A stretch of DNA of 64,000 nt from Casuarius casuarius (taxonomy: Eukaryota > Chordata > Aves > Casuariiformes > Casuariidae). Location of the stretch: positions 4,927,652-4,991,651 of the forward strand of contig PTFA01000011.1 of assembly GCA_003342895.1 (NCBI GenBank). The letters are read 5' to 3'. The notes under the pieces were generated by a model. The model searched no databases. It had not been told where the DNA came from and worked only from the letters and a program-made list of their open reading frames with translations. Below are positions 14,401 through 24,187 of the stretch, piece by piece; position 1 is the first letter of the stretch; the number at the start of each line of letters is the position of its first letter. A program made the translations under genes and the position numbers.

Positions 14401-16154
14401 GAGGTCAGCAATGGTCTCTAGTAAGGCTGGTATTATGGTAAGGAGTGATGTGCCCAGGGCTAAAAAGGAGGATTTTGTGTGAAAATACAATGTCTATAAG
14501 TGCCAAGAAGAGCCAAAAGCTGGAGGTCAGCTCTGGGGAGATTATTTTAGCTCTGGAGGCAGTAAGGTGAAGAGTAGATGTTAGGGTTAAAGATGGGGGT
14601 AAGATGGGCTTTAGGATAAATGTCCTGACTAGAAATTGCATAGGCAATGCTGAGGGGAGGTAATAAAGTTGGTTCTAGGGTAAAGATTAAGGTTTGGATT
14701 AGTTTTAAGACTCCGTATGAGAGGATTTGAAGAGCAAGCTGTATTGTTGGATCATGTGAGGTCTGTGTGGCCAGGATGAGGGCTTCTACTGGCAGGAGCA
14801 AATTGCCCATGATAAGTTTGGAGATGCTTAAAGGTTATTGTTTAAGCTTAAGGTTCTCAAATGAGTTTGGACTAGGATTATGGTGTGAGAAAGAGGTTCA
14901 GACATTCTGTATTCTGTGACATCAGCAGAACTAGGCCAAGGTGGCAGAAAAGGGAAGATTTCTTCTTTTTAGTTGTGGCTGGGTAGAAGTTGCTAGACTA
15001 AGGGGTGACTTTTAGGAAAAGTAGGTATCAGTGAAAAAGTTCTGGGGTTTGTTTAGATTTTTGATAGAAAAGAATAAAAAGTTTATTGTTGAATCTTGCA
15101 TGGATGAGGGCTGGTGCTGCTAGGAGCGACTATCCTTGGCTAATACTGTATTGTGACAGGCATGGATCACTGTATTATGTTTCAGGCTACACTCAGGAGC
15201 TGAAGAACTGCAGAGCAAAATCTGTCACTGGATTCCTGAAGGGCAATAGGATGAGGAGGAGGACTGAGGAGGAGAAATATTTCTGAATATGGTGAATGGT
15301 AAACAGTTATGTATATTTTCAATGAGGTATTTCACGGGATTTTTTTCAATGCCTGAAGGACCAGGATGTACAGTTGTTCTGGCAGTGGTGAGTAATTGGA
15401 TCAAATATTGGCTCCCACTCAGGGAGGTGGAGAGCTTAGGGTCTGGACAGGTAGGTTTTTGTAGTGTCCTGCTAAGTCTACATTGGCATGATTTATATTG
15501 ATACTCACAGGGACACTGCCCCTCTTCCCCAAATTAATTTAGAAATGATTAATGGTTACTGAAATAGAAATAGACCTCCAAACAAAGCTGAGATTAGGGC
15601 TGGCTCTGCAACTGCTATCTGAGATAGGAAGAAAAAGTTTTATTGCTGATTCTTGCAAGGCCCTTAACTGAAGGATAGAGGGTATTCTTATTAGAGCAAA
15701 TACCTCATCATTAATTCTTGGACAGGCAATGACTGCTAAATTGTTGCTAACACTAAGGTTTGCACTAGGGCTAGAATTACGGTGTCAGACAGGNGGATCA
15801 GAAAGAGCTGTATTATTGTTAGATACAACAAGTAGTAATGAAAGTTGCTGCTGGCAGAATCAATTCATTCTAGTAAACACTGGGATGAGCATGGATTGCT
15901 GGGGTATGGATAAACCTATGCTGAGGATTAGGATTATGTTTAGGACATGAGAAAAGGCAGGGTTAAAGAGAGGGGGTTACTGCTGGAACCTGTAGGACAA
16001 GAGTTTGGTTGAATGCTGAACCTGAGATGAATGGCTTATGATTAACCATGGACTGCTGTGCATACTGCTAAGGATATGGTTAATACTGGTACTGGGTTTA
16101 TGTTTCATGTCTAAAGAGCCTGAGGAGCTACGTTTATTCCTAAATATCACAAGA

Positions 16155-16186
16155 TCTATGTATCTGGATCTGTATCTGTATCTGGC
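16155..16186. repeat. TATCTG-type short repeat
   Basis: Five irregular TATCTG/GATCTG-like hexamers run in succession within the decayed array. This may reflect local slippage in one array unit, and it degrades the array register from 16157 onward. Confidence 0.65.
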
Positions 16187-16760
16187 TAGTAGTGCCAGGC
16201 AATGTTCATGCTGGGGGAAGAGTCTCTGCAGTGGTTTAAACCTTACTTAGTACTAAAGACAGTAATATTTGAGAAAGGATTGGCTCAAGGCTTGTCAGTA
16301 GCATAGGTGAAGTTGAAATTTTCAGTCTCAGGGATGAAGGTCAGGTCTGGTTCAGACATGGGAGAAGGAGGCAGAGGGCAAGGATAGTGCTGGGAGGGAG
16401 GAAGGTGGGATGGGAGGGTCCCACTTGCTGCCTTGGCTGTTGTGTGGAAAATGGGAGCAAGGCCAGTGATTCTCTGTGCATCGTGACCCTGCTTTGGCTG
16501 TAGCAATCCAGTGGGATTTCCAGGGCCCCGACATTGGCAGACTTGGAAGCTGAGCTGTAAATTTTACTGCCAACTTAGCACACACCTAAAGCTGAGGTTG
16601 ATCTGAAGACTAAGATTTATTGCTGGATCCTACAAGACCTTTAGGACTCCTACTAACAGAAGCCACCAGTTTATGGGTGCTTTTGCAGGATGGAGATGTC
16701 ACTGCACTCTGGTTTAGGCCTCTCTTCAGGCTAGGTTTACAGTTAAGGAGTGTGGAAACA

Positions 16761-17812
16761 GGTGTTGAATAGTTCTGTTTACAGCTGTCTCCTAAAAGGC
16801 TTGCATGGCAGGGTAAGTAAAGGGTTTTTGATAAAATAGAAAGAAAAGCTGGGTCCAGCTGTGCAGGAAGGACTGGGAAGAGGGTAGGTGCAAGGGGGTG
16901 AATCCCAGATTCTGCCAGTAAGAACAGAGCTTTCCAGGGAGGGTAATAGGAGCAGGGAGAGAAGAAATGAGCAGAAGGGAGCAGCGTGGGAGAAAAGTGT
17001 GAGGGAAGAGACAAAAGCCAGATGCAATTTCCTAGGGCTTCTTCTTTCATCCCTGCCCTCCTTTCTGCCTTCAGGGTACACCCTGACTCAAAGCATGTCC
17101 TCTCAGAAGCTAAGCACAGTACGAGCTACAGCTTTCTCTTATGGTTACAGTAAATGCTCTGATATCTGCTTAGAGGACTCAGGCCACCTTTAACATCTTG
17201 AGCATGCTGCAGCCTCTTTTTCTCTGGAGCTTTTTAGCAGAAGAGAAAACGCAGTTGAGATTTTTTTAGAGGTAGCTTTTGTTCTGAGGGGTTTACAGTA
17301 ATACTTTCATGTTGTGTGTCTTCAAATGTCCAGATATCGATCGTCATCATTCGCAAGAATAGCAGTACTGTGTTAAAGAGGTAACCAGCTACTACAGATT
17401 ATGAAGAAAATGTGTAAAGGACTATAAAATATATAATATATATGTGTATTTATATAAGCAAAGGAGTGACCCACCAAAAAAAACAGGGCCCTCAGTAAAG
17501 ACGGAGTTGCTTCTGGGAGAACAAAAGGGAGAAGCAAGATACTGAGTGTGAAGGTGAAACGATACTGCAACTTGAAAACAGCAGGAAACACGAGGAGCAG
17601 GTGTTTAACAAGATTCCTTCTGACTGTTTAACCTCTTCATTAATGCCAAAACCCAAACCCTATCAGACTTTGCCATGGTGTAGTTTTTGTGGTGGTACTT
17701 TTGGCTGTTTCACACCTCAGAGCATTTCTTCTCCTGTTCATTTGTCTCTAGGGATCTGAGCCTCTTTCTCTAAGTACTTTTGATCTCCATTGTATGTGTC
17801 ATTTCTCTTCAG
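16761..17812. other. Purine-rich to mixed non-genic stretch
   Basis: The plus strand remains A- and G-rich to about 17020, so T- and C-rich minus-strand frames stay open (a 146-codon frame spans 16610-17050 and overlaps a 100-codon frame). They read as Leu/Ser/Pro-rich peptide without domains and are attributed to composition. From 17200 the composition is ordinary, with an AT-rich patch near 17425-17455. Confidence 0.6.
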
Positions 17813-17978
17813 GACTCAACAGGATTACACAGCTGTGAATGAGGCCCAGCGCTTGTTACTCTGCTCTGCAGGCTCACTAGAGCATCCACAGGAGAGATTT
17901 TCAGATCTCCTTACAAAACTGGAAGAAAATTGTTGCCTAAGACCTAGAAACCAGGGAAGGCTTTTGTTTGTTACATAG
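17813..17978 (+). other. Candidate 3'-terminal coding exon (unrecognised)
   Basis: A pyrimidine-rich tract ends in an AG acceptor (TTTCTCTTCAG, AG at 17811-17812). After it, one frame stays open for 54 full codons to a TAG at 17976-17978. The peptide begins TQQDYTAVNEAQRLLL, is fairly rich in Glu, Leu and Gln, and contains FSDLLTKLEENC. An AATAAA polyadenylation signal lies at 17996-18001, only 18 bases after the stop. The order acceptor, open frame, stop and AATAAA is what a terminal exon should show. However, a 54-codon open stretch arises often by chance, I do not recognise the peptide, and no partner exon was found upstream. Confidence 0.22.
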
Positions 17979-17995
17979 TAAAATATAGAAGCATA

Positions 17996-18001
17996 AATAA
18001 A
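17996..18001 (+). promoter_or_regulatory. AATAAA polyadenylation-signal hexamer
   Basis: A canonical AATAAA, noted only because of its position just after the stop codon of the candidate terminal exon. The hexamer is common by chance in AT-rich DNA. A GT-rich downstream element is not striking, although TTTTCAGTGTTTCAGG follows within about 10 bases. Confidence 0.25.
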
Positions 18002-19351
18002 TGCTTTTCAGTGTTTCAGGTATTCGCATAGTCTGGAAGGATATCTATTAATAGAAAGGTCCTTCATTCCTGGCACTCTACTGAGTGACTGGGACCACAT
18101 AATGTTGAAGTGGCATCTTGGAAGAAGTTCCTAGTTTAAATGAACTATTAGCAAAGAGCTCTTCCTCTCTAGAGTTTTATATTCCATTTCACACTCTTCT
18201 TTCGATTTAGCAAGTCAGAAGAAACTGAAGTGACATCTGTTTAAAAGAGTCACCTTTTAATGATATGAATATTTACTTCTCTTGTGACTTTAAAAAATTC
18301 CTTCCTGAATTTCTTTTGAAGGTTCCAGAGTGTGATGAGAAGAAATTAGTATAAGATTATTTCTGTTTAAGTACACTTTCTTTAGGATGAGGCTTCTGCA
18401 ACTTTTGGACAATACACAAAATCCACATTCGATTTCAGATTTTGCCTATGTGAGCCGCCACTCTTCTAAGCACCCAGTTAGACCTCTGTCTGACAGGAAA
18501 TTTTAGCTCTTTAGGCTTGTTCTCACTGAAACTTATCCCATTAGTTGCTGCTTCTCTTCGTTATTATTATTTCTCTCCCTCCTCTTCCTGATTGCTTTCT
18601 CACTCCATCTTCCATCCAGCCTGCTGATTGATGTTCCACTTCTAACAAATTAGTTTTTTTGGACTGGAACACTGGAATGTGTGGAAGCATACTTCCCCTT
18701 TCTTTTTTTTTTTTTTTGCATCATTACCTTTTTTGCATAATTACCTTTTTTTGCATAATTAGCTTTTTTTTCTGCACATGCTGTTCAACCATCCTCACCT
18801 CTTCTCTGAATAAATTGTTTGATCTTATCAGTCAGTTCTAATACATGTGTTTATGGTAACTGGTTCCCTCTCTCGCCTTGCTCTCCCTTACCTGCCTTTC
18901 TATCCAGAGAAGGGTCAAACTCTCTGCCAGGGCCCCAGTGCACCAGCAGGCTCTACAACCTCTCCCCACCAGGGGTTTGGCTGCCTGGGCTCAGGGCTGT
19001 GACACTCATTGTCAGTTCAAGGTGCCTTTTCTACCTGGGCATTACTTGCTGGATGTTAGCTCCAGGCTTGCTGGTGGCTCTAATTCCCTTAACAAAGATC
19101 CTGCTTCACCTCCTTCCTAATTGTTACTGTCAATTATGATCTGTAGGTATTTTATCCTTCATTCTCCCACCTCATTTTCGAAATCCCTCTTTTATTCTGA
19201 TGAGAATGCACTAGGAACACACTTGCAGTGTGTGGGGACCACGTAGATCTCCAGGATGTGGCTGATTAAAGGGGAAAGCACAATTTAGAGCTGAAGGGCT
19301 TTAGCTCACAACTTCCTTTAAAGTCTCTAGCTTGAACACACTTTGTGATCT
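18002..19351. other. Non-genic stretch, pyrimidine-rich in places
   Basis: No gene is recognised. It contains the T-rich tandem repeat at 18703-18771 and a moderately GC-rich piece at 18860-19110, where two plus-strand frames overlap without any known domain. Confidence 0.6.
18703..18771 (+). repeat. T-run plus GCATAATTA short tandem repeat, about 17-18 bases per unit
   Basis: A run of 15 Ts leads into GCATCATTACC, followed by TTTTTTGCATAATTACC (18729-18745), TTTTTTTGCATAATTAGC (18746-18763) and a final T-run. Three units are clear. The repeated word TTTTGCATAATTA resembles binding words of POU-homeodomain proteins (octamer-like TTTGCAT next to an AATTA homeobox core). That is a similarity, not evidence of binding. 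Confidence 0.85.
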
Positions 19352-19620
19352 CACAGACTCACAGAATGGCTGAGGTTGGAGGAGACCTCTGGAGACCATC
19401 TAGTCCAACCCCCTGCTCAAGGAGGGTCACCGAGAGCACTTTGCTCAGGATTGTGCCCAGACAGCTCTGGAATGTCTCCAAGGAAGCAGACTCCACAGCC
19501 TCTCTGGGCAACCTGTTCCAGTGCTCAGTCACCCTCACAGCAAAGAAGTTTTCCCTCATGTTCAGATGGAGCTTCCTGTGTTTCAGTTTGTGCCCATTGC
19601 CTCTCGTCGCTGTGCGATAG
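19352..19620 (-). mobile_element. CR1 LINE, 5'-truncated copy: 3' end of ORF2 plus terminal octamers
   Basis: On the minus strand this is the 3' end of a chicken-repeat-1 non-LTR retrotransposon. The 3' terminus at 19352-19367 reads ATTCTGTG AGTCTGTG on the element strand, the octamer tail typical of avian CR1. Upstream, one minus-strand frame stays open for about 85 codons and matches the C-terminal part of CR1 ORF2 as I know it, including RGNGHKLKHRK, EHWNRLPREAVESASLE and LLEQGVG. The TGA stop (19359-19361) falls inside the octamers, so the 3' UTR is minimal. The similarity ends near 19616-19622. The open frame continues beyond into unrelated DNA, which is fortuitous. Severe 5' truncation is usual for CR1. 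The copy is far too short to encode endonuclease or reverse transcriptase. The uninterrupted frame suggests it is younger than the other CR1 pieces in this window. Confidence 0.93.
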
Positions 19621-22559
19621 TCAAAGTCAAATGTGACCAGAAACATACATAACAGGTGATCTATTGGGCAGCATAGTCCAAATCCCTGTAGCTGTTTATT
19701 TAAAACCATTGTTCGGAGCCCAGCTGCTAAACTCCTAAGAAGTCTGAACAACAGGTTGAGCATCAGTGTATATCTGTAGGAACTGCAGCTCTGTATAGGC
19801 AGGTGGTTGCTTTTTGGACTGACTGGAATGTACCAAAAGCCCACCTAAGCAGCAGCATTTCACTTTATAGCAGCACAGTCCAGAGACAGGAAGGGGGGGC
19901 CATGAAGCTGTGTCACCAGTGGCAAAGTATTAAAAATTAGTATTTTAAAATGTCTTTCTCATAGACTTGAACCAACTCTTCTTGAACAACATGAAAGTGC
20001 TCTGTAGCTCACTATTTAAAGGACATCTGCTGTCCTCAGGGGAAAGTTGGTCTTANGCTTAAAGCATTAGATGTTTCAATTTCCAACTTTACTGGAAAAA
20101 CCCACAAAGCTGCGGCACCTTGCAAAAGCCATTACATTTCTTGTATCCCATTTTCCAGTTTACAAAAGACTGTGTGTGGATGCCGATAGAATGGCAGTTG
20201 TGAGGAGTTTAGATATGACAGTGATTCTACCTATTAAGCAGACATGCTTTAGAGAACTGATGTCACACCATTTTTCACCCCAGAGAGTTGTTTCCTGTAT
20301 GACTTTTCATCTTTCATGATCTTGATTAATACTAACTGGTATGTGATTGCCTCTAAAAATACTATTCTATGAAGAAAACTAATCTCTGAGGTACAGGGAC
20401 TGGTATTTATGAGAAACTGTAAGGTACTACAACCCTATGTAAATGATGAAAGAGGTCATTTTTGCTTTCTGTTTTGATTTGTGTGTATCTATCTATCTAT
20501 TGTTCTTGATAGCTTATATTATACTTCCCACACCTGGAGTTTCCGCTACATATTTTAAACCACTTTAAAAGTAATGCATGGCTAGAGGAGATCACACTTT
20601 TAAAAACTGTAGTGAAAAGCTATTATTAAATGAGGGATATAGCTTTTTTTTAGCATGCTTTCAATCAGCATGCTGATTCTGCCCTTTTGCAGAATTCATT
20701 GCTGTATTTGCATGCAAGGTGGTTTCATTTCTGGTTTGATCCTGTTTTGGGAAGGAATCCTCCTGCATACATCCCCAGAAGTTTCCCTTTGTTTTTCAGT
20801 AGGCATTGTTTTTTACATAAAATTAAAAGTAGAAGTCTTAGCTCTCAGTGCACATAACCAGAAGATGAATTCATCTTTAAAGCTGGCTAGGACACTGAAC
20901 TTACAATTCACATATTATTTTTGTCAGCNGCATGTTCCAGCCACCAAGGCCACTCTTGAAAATCACAGCTGTGATATCTGCAATAAATGAACTACAGGGA
21001 AGCTGGAGTTAGGTCATATTGCCTTGTCACTGCAGGTGAAACGCATGATAATAGCTAGCATTGCTGCCTACTGATTTTGCAAGATGCTTTGCTCAGTAAA
21101 AACANCTGCAATGATTAATGGCATCATAAAATAACATGCTGAATGCTTTTGCTCATGCCCAGGGTGGTTGGCTCAGGTAAGGAACATGATAGGGTGGGAC
21201 CATCTGCAGCTGAGCCAGTTTGGTCCCTTTTTTATGTCAGGGGAGTGCAATGGTGATGGGGGAAGCTGGGAGGGCAGGAGAGGTGGTGAGGTAAGGGTAG
21301 GTGCTTTTTGGGAGCCAGCTGTTGGGGGGGGAGAGTTTCCCAGCTGAACCAGAGGAGAAGCTAAAGCCAGCANGCAGCTTCCCTGTGGGGAGTGAGAAAC
21401 CCTCTGAGATAACTACTGCACAGTAAGTATTTGAATGTGTTATCATAAGTATATGTAGGCCAGGCTTTAGAGTTTACTGTTGTCATCCAGGACTTCTGGT
21501 TAAGGTGGAGGTGTTAAAGACAGACTGTTGCTTGGAAGAGTGTCAGGAAATTGATTTGGGCATTTTACTGTGTTTTAGCAAACTAATTTGCAGAATAAGC
21601 CCTGTAGGGCTTGCTGCCAATTATTTCAAGCAGAGCTTGAAAAATGTTCCTGCCTAAGGTAAATACTCTCAGCTTTGGAAGAATTCAAACTGCTGTTTCA
21701 GAGCACTCACATAAACATATGTTGTGTGTATACAATTATTTGGTTTACAGAATTAAACTTCTTTTAAGTGTTATTAATGGTTTGGTAGGCTTATACCAGT
21801 CTCCTGCATTAAGAGGCTATTGGACTGCTGGTGTCTGATTCAGAGGGTCTGCAAAACATCCACTTTGCATGTTTGCAAGCAGTCTAGAACAAATTGCTTG
21901 ATAATGCTCTGTTATAAATACAGGCCATAGAGTAAAATAACAAAAGCCATAGATAAAAGTATCATGAAAGTGCCTAAGTACTTTCAATAGCAATAATTTA
22001 ATGAGCAAAATATCCAGAGGTACTAAAATTGTGCCTCATGCTAAAATTAAGGGACTGTCTTTTCTTGTTGGCTTGTCTTCTGCTGTTTTCAGTTTGGGCT
22101 GAGGTGGTTTGGCTTAGCCTGGGAAGTGAAGAGGAATCATTGCCCTAGCGCTGAGAATGGTGTGCTGGTAGGCGAGCTGGCATGCACTGCTTGCAACCTG
22201 TCTCTAGCCACAGCCAATTGATGGGGCCAATGTTGTGGCAGTAAAGTTAAACACTGAGAGATACTATAGCCTTAATCTGACAAGATTCAGGGGAAGGAGA
22301 AGAAAAACTCAGGAGCCAAATGATGTATCCTAGGCAAGAAGAATTCCCCTGTCACTCTTGACAGGTAGCCAAAAAAAATGAAACAGAGGTTTAATACAAT
22401 ATAAATATCATGCAAGTAAACTTTCTTGTTTATACCAGCACATCTGCTATTCAAGGGCTTGTAGCACATGCTTAACTTTCTGTCTGTAGAAGTTCTTGCA
22501 GGTACATAATTCCCTGCATAAGGTGACCGAGCCTTATTTAAAACACTGTGCATTCCCTG
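19621..22559. other. Non-genic stretch
   Basis: No gene or repeat family is recognised. There is a short TATC run near 20488-20501 and a G-run at 21323-21332. Ambiguous bases at 20056, 20929, 21105 and 21373 make this one of the denser patches of unresolved bases. Confidence 0.6.
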
Positions 22560-23150
22560 TCCTAGCTACTTTCTCTGGAAGGCTGATCCAGAGCTTCATG
22601 ATGATAGGATTATGAAGGTTTTGTTTTGTTTTTGTTTTTTAAACTCTCTGCCTCCTTCCCACCCCGACCTCCAGTTTCAGTTCATTCACCATCAATTTAT
22701 ATTTACTTGAGCTTTGATCGATGTTATCTTTGAAACAGCTCTTCTCTCACCTTCCCTCTTTTACCCCCTCAATTTTGTTTGGTGAGAAAAAATGAACTGC
22801 TGTAATCTCTTTGCTGAATAATCCATTCCCTTAATCGTCTTTCTAATCTTCCTCTGTATCCTTTCCAGTTTATATTAATTTTTCCACAAAGTAAATGACC
22901 CCAAAAAAGTAGTCCAAATAATACCTCACTAAAACCTTTCAATAGCACAAAAGCTTCTCTTCCTATTCCAAAACTATCTTGCCTTATGCATCATAAGATG
23001 TCATTAGTCTTTTTCCCACAACTGCATCACAGTAACAGCTCCCAGCCATCGTCTTTTTGACCACTGCATCCTGACCTTCTGCCTTTTAGCCACCTCCAGT
23101 AGATAAATCCCATGGAAATAGTAAGAATTCTTGTTATTGAGCTCTAATCA
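22560..23150 (-). mobile_element. Ancient CR1 LINE fragment (3' non-coding region)
   Basis: The plus strand resembles the reverse complement of the long 3' region of old amniote CR1 elements. Recognisable landmarks in the right order are: CCTTAATCGTCTTTCTAATCTTCCTCTG (22830 region), CTTTCCAGTTTATATTAATTTTTCC, a 'CCAAATAATACCTCACTAAAACC' block (consensus-like 'gtattcaagatgtggcctaacc'), GCACAAAAGCTTCTCTTCC, and 'GATGTCATTAGTCTTTTTCCCACAACTGCATCACA' (consensus-like 'atgttggcttttttgcaactgcatcaca'). It is too decayed to encode anything. The left boundary is uncertain. Confidence 0.75.
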
Positions 23151-23204
23151 TACAACTCCATCTCCTACACTGTAAAATGCCTTCTCAGTTCTATCATGAG
23201 AACA

Positions 23205-23302
23205 TGTTATTACCTATTGGTATTGCCGTAACACTCAACAGCTCCAGTCATATCAGGCACCATTCTGCAAGGTCATATCTAAGCAAAAAGAAATTTCTCT
23301 TT
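23205..23302. repeat. Ancient interspersed repeat fragment next to the CR1
   Basis: The text GTTATTACCTATTGGTATTGCCG...CTCAACAGCTCCAGTCAT...CAGGCACCATTCTGCAAGG resembles an old repeat frequent in turtle and bird DNA that reads like 'TTATTTGTATTACCATAGCACCTAGGAGCCCCAGTCATGG...CCCCATTGTGCTAGG'. The match is by eye and the family name is not certain. It lies directly beyond the CR1 fragment and could be an independent insertion. Confidence 0.45.
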
Positions 23303-24163
23303 CACTGATCAAATAACATTCCCTCCCCCCCCAAAAAACCTTCCCAAGCCACAAATAAAGACTAAAATGCTAACCAGAAAATGAAATACTAAGAATGTGG
23401 TTCACACAGGTTNGTGATCTTGATTACAACAGCTGGGAAAGTCCTGACAAGGCCTTAGTTGCCATACTCACTATTGTTGATTAATGTTCCAAATAAAACA
23501 GAATATGCGGAACTAAGATAATTGAAGATGGACAAAACTTAAGTACGCAAAAGCTTCTAATACTATTTTATGTATGCAAAAATGTATAAAAGCCCAAACA
23601 AGTACAATTTTGAATTTAGTAGAAATGCTATAAGACAAATGGATTCCTATTATACAAACATTGATTGATGAATAATGTGTCTTTTGAGTAGATGCTTTAA
23701 AAACCAACGCACTTGTTAAAAAGAATCACTCCAAGTGCTCATATGCACATTATGATCTCAAAGTTTTACTATAACTTTGTAGTAAAAATATCCCTGACAT
23801 TACTCTCATGTCTTGTTGATAACTAGAATATTTATTTTTCAGATAATCTGTTATTTATAAGGAAAGAGAGGCTGGGTGTACAAATGGCACCATTGAGCAC
23901 AACACAGCTATAATTTAACTGGAAAGACTTGAAATTATTCCCAGTCAGTGTTTAAAGTAGATCAGTTCCAGTCAGACAAAGGTCACTATTCTGTTCCCTG
24001 ATAGTGATAAATTACAGAAAACTACAATCCACAGCTCCCACAAACCTACATCTGATAAGCTTGCAGACTGCATATAAATCTCTACTTACTCAAGGAATAT
24101 CAAACTGCAAGGGATGCTGAAAAGGTTATAGGATAGGGGGTAAGGCTGGGCAAATAGATGATG

Positions 24164-24187
24164 CTATTTTATTTATTTATTTATTTT
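24164..24187. repeat. (ATTT)n microsatellite
   Basis: A short run of about five TTTA/ATTT tetramers. Simple sequence of no evident function. Confidence 0.85.

Larger units (their letters stand above)
13560..16760. repeat. Heavily decayed tandem array, period about 165-185 bases
   Basis: Reading along the plus strand, a recurring pair of blocks is visible: a G- and T-rich block (for example AAGGTTTGGATTAG at 14692, AAGGTTTGCACTAGGGCTAG at 15754, AGCTGAGATTAGGGCTGG at 15581, AAGCTGAGGTTGATCTG at 16589), followed by a block like TTTATTGCTGGATCCTRCAAG. The second block appears near 14741, 15082, 15638, 15811, 15977, 16157 and 16616. The cleanest intervals are 173, 166 and 180 bases, and 341 is close to twice that. 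Copies are strongly diverged, with indels, so some intervals (417, 459) do not fit exactly. Weaker copies lie at 13626-14040 and 14520-14690. The interval 14050-14400 does not fit the pattern and may be an insertion. No known satellite family is assigned. Confidence 0.6.

Noticed and set aside
16610..17050. 146-codon minus-strand frame
   Set aside because: It lies in purine-biased DNA where several frames stay open together. The product is Leu/Ser/Pro-rich without recognisable motifs.
19359..19844. 161-codon minus-strand frame taken as a gene
   Set aside because: Its C-terminal half is the CR1 ORF2 end and the rest is unrelated flanking DNA. It is not an independent gene.
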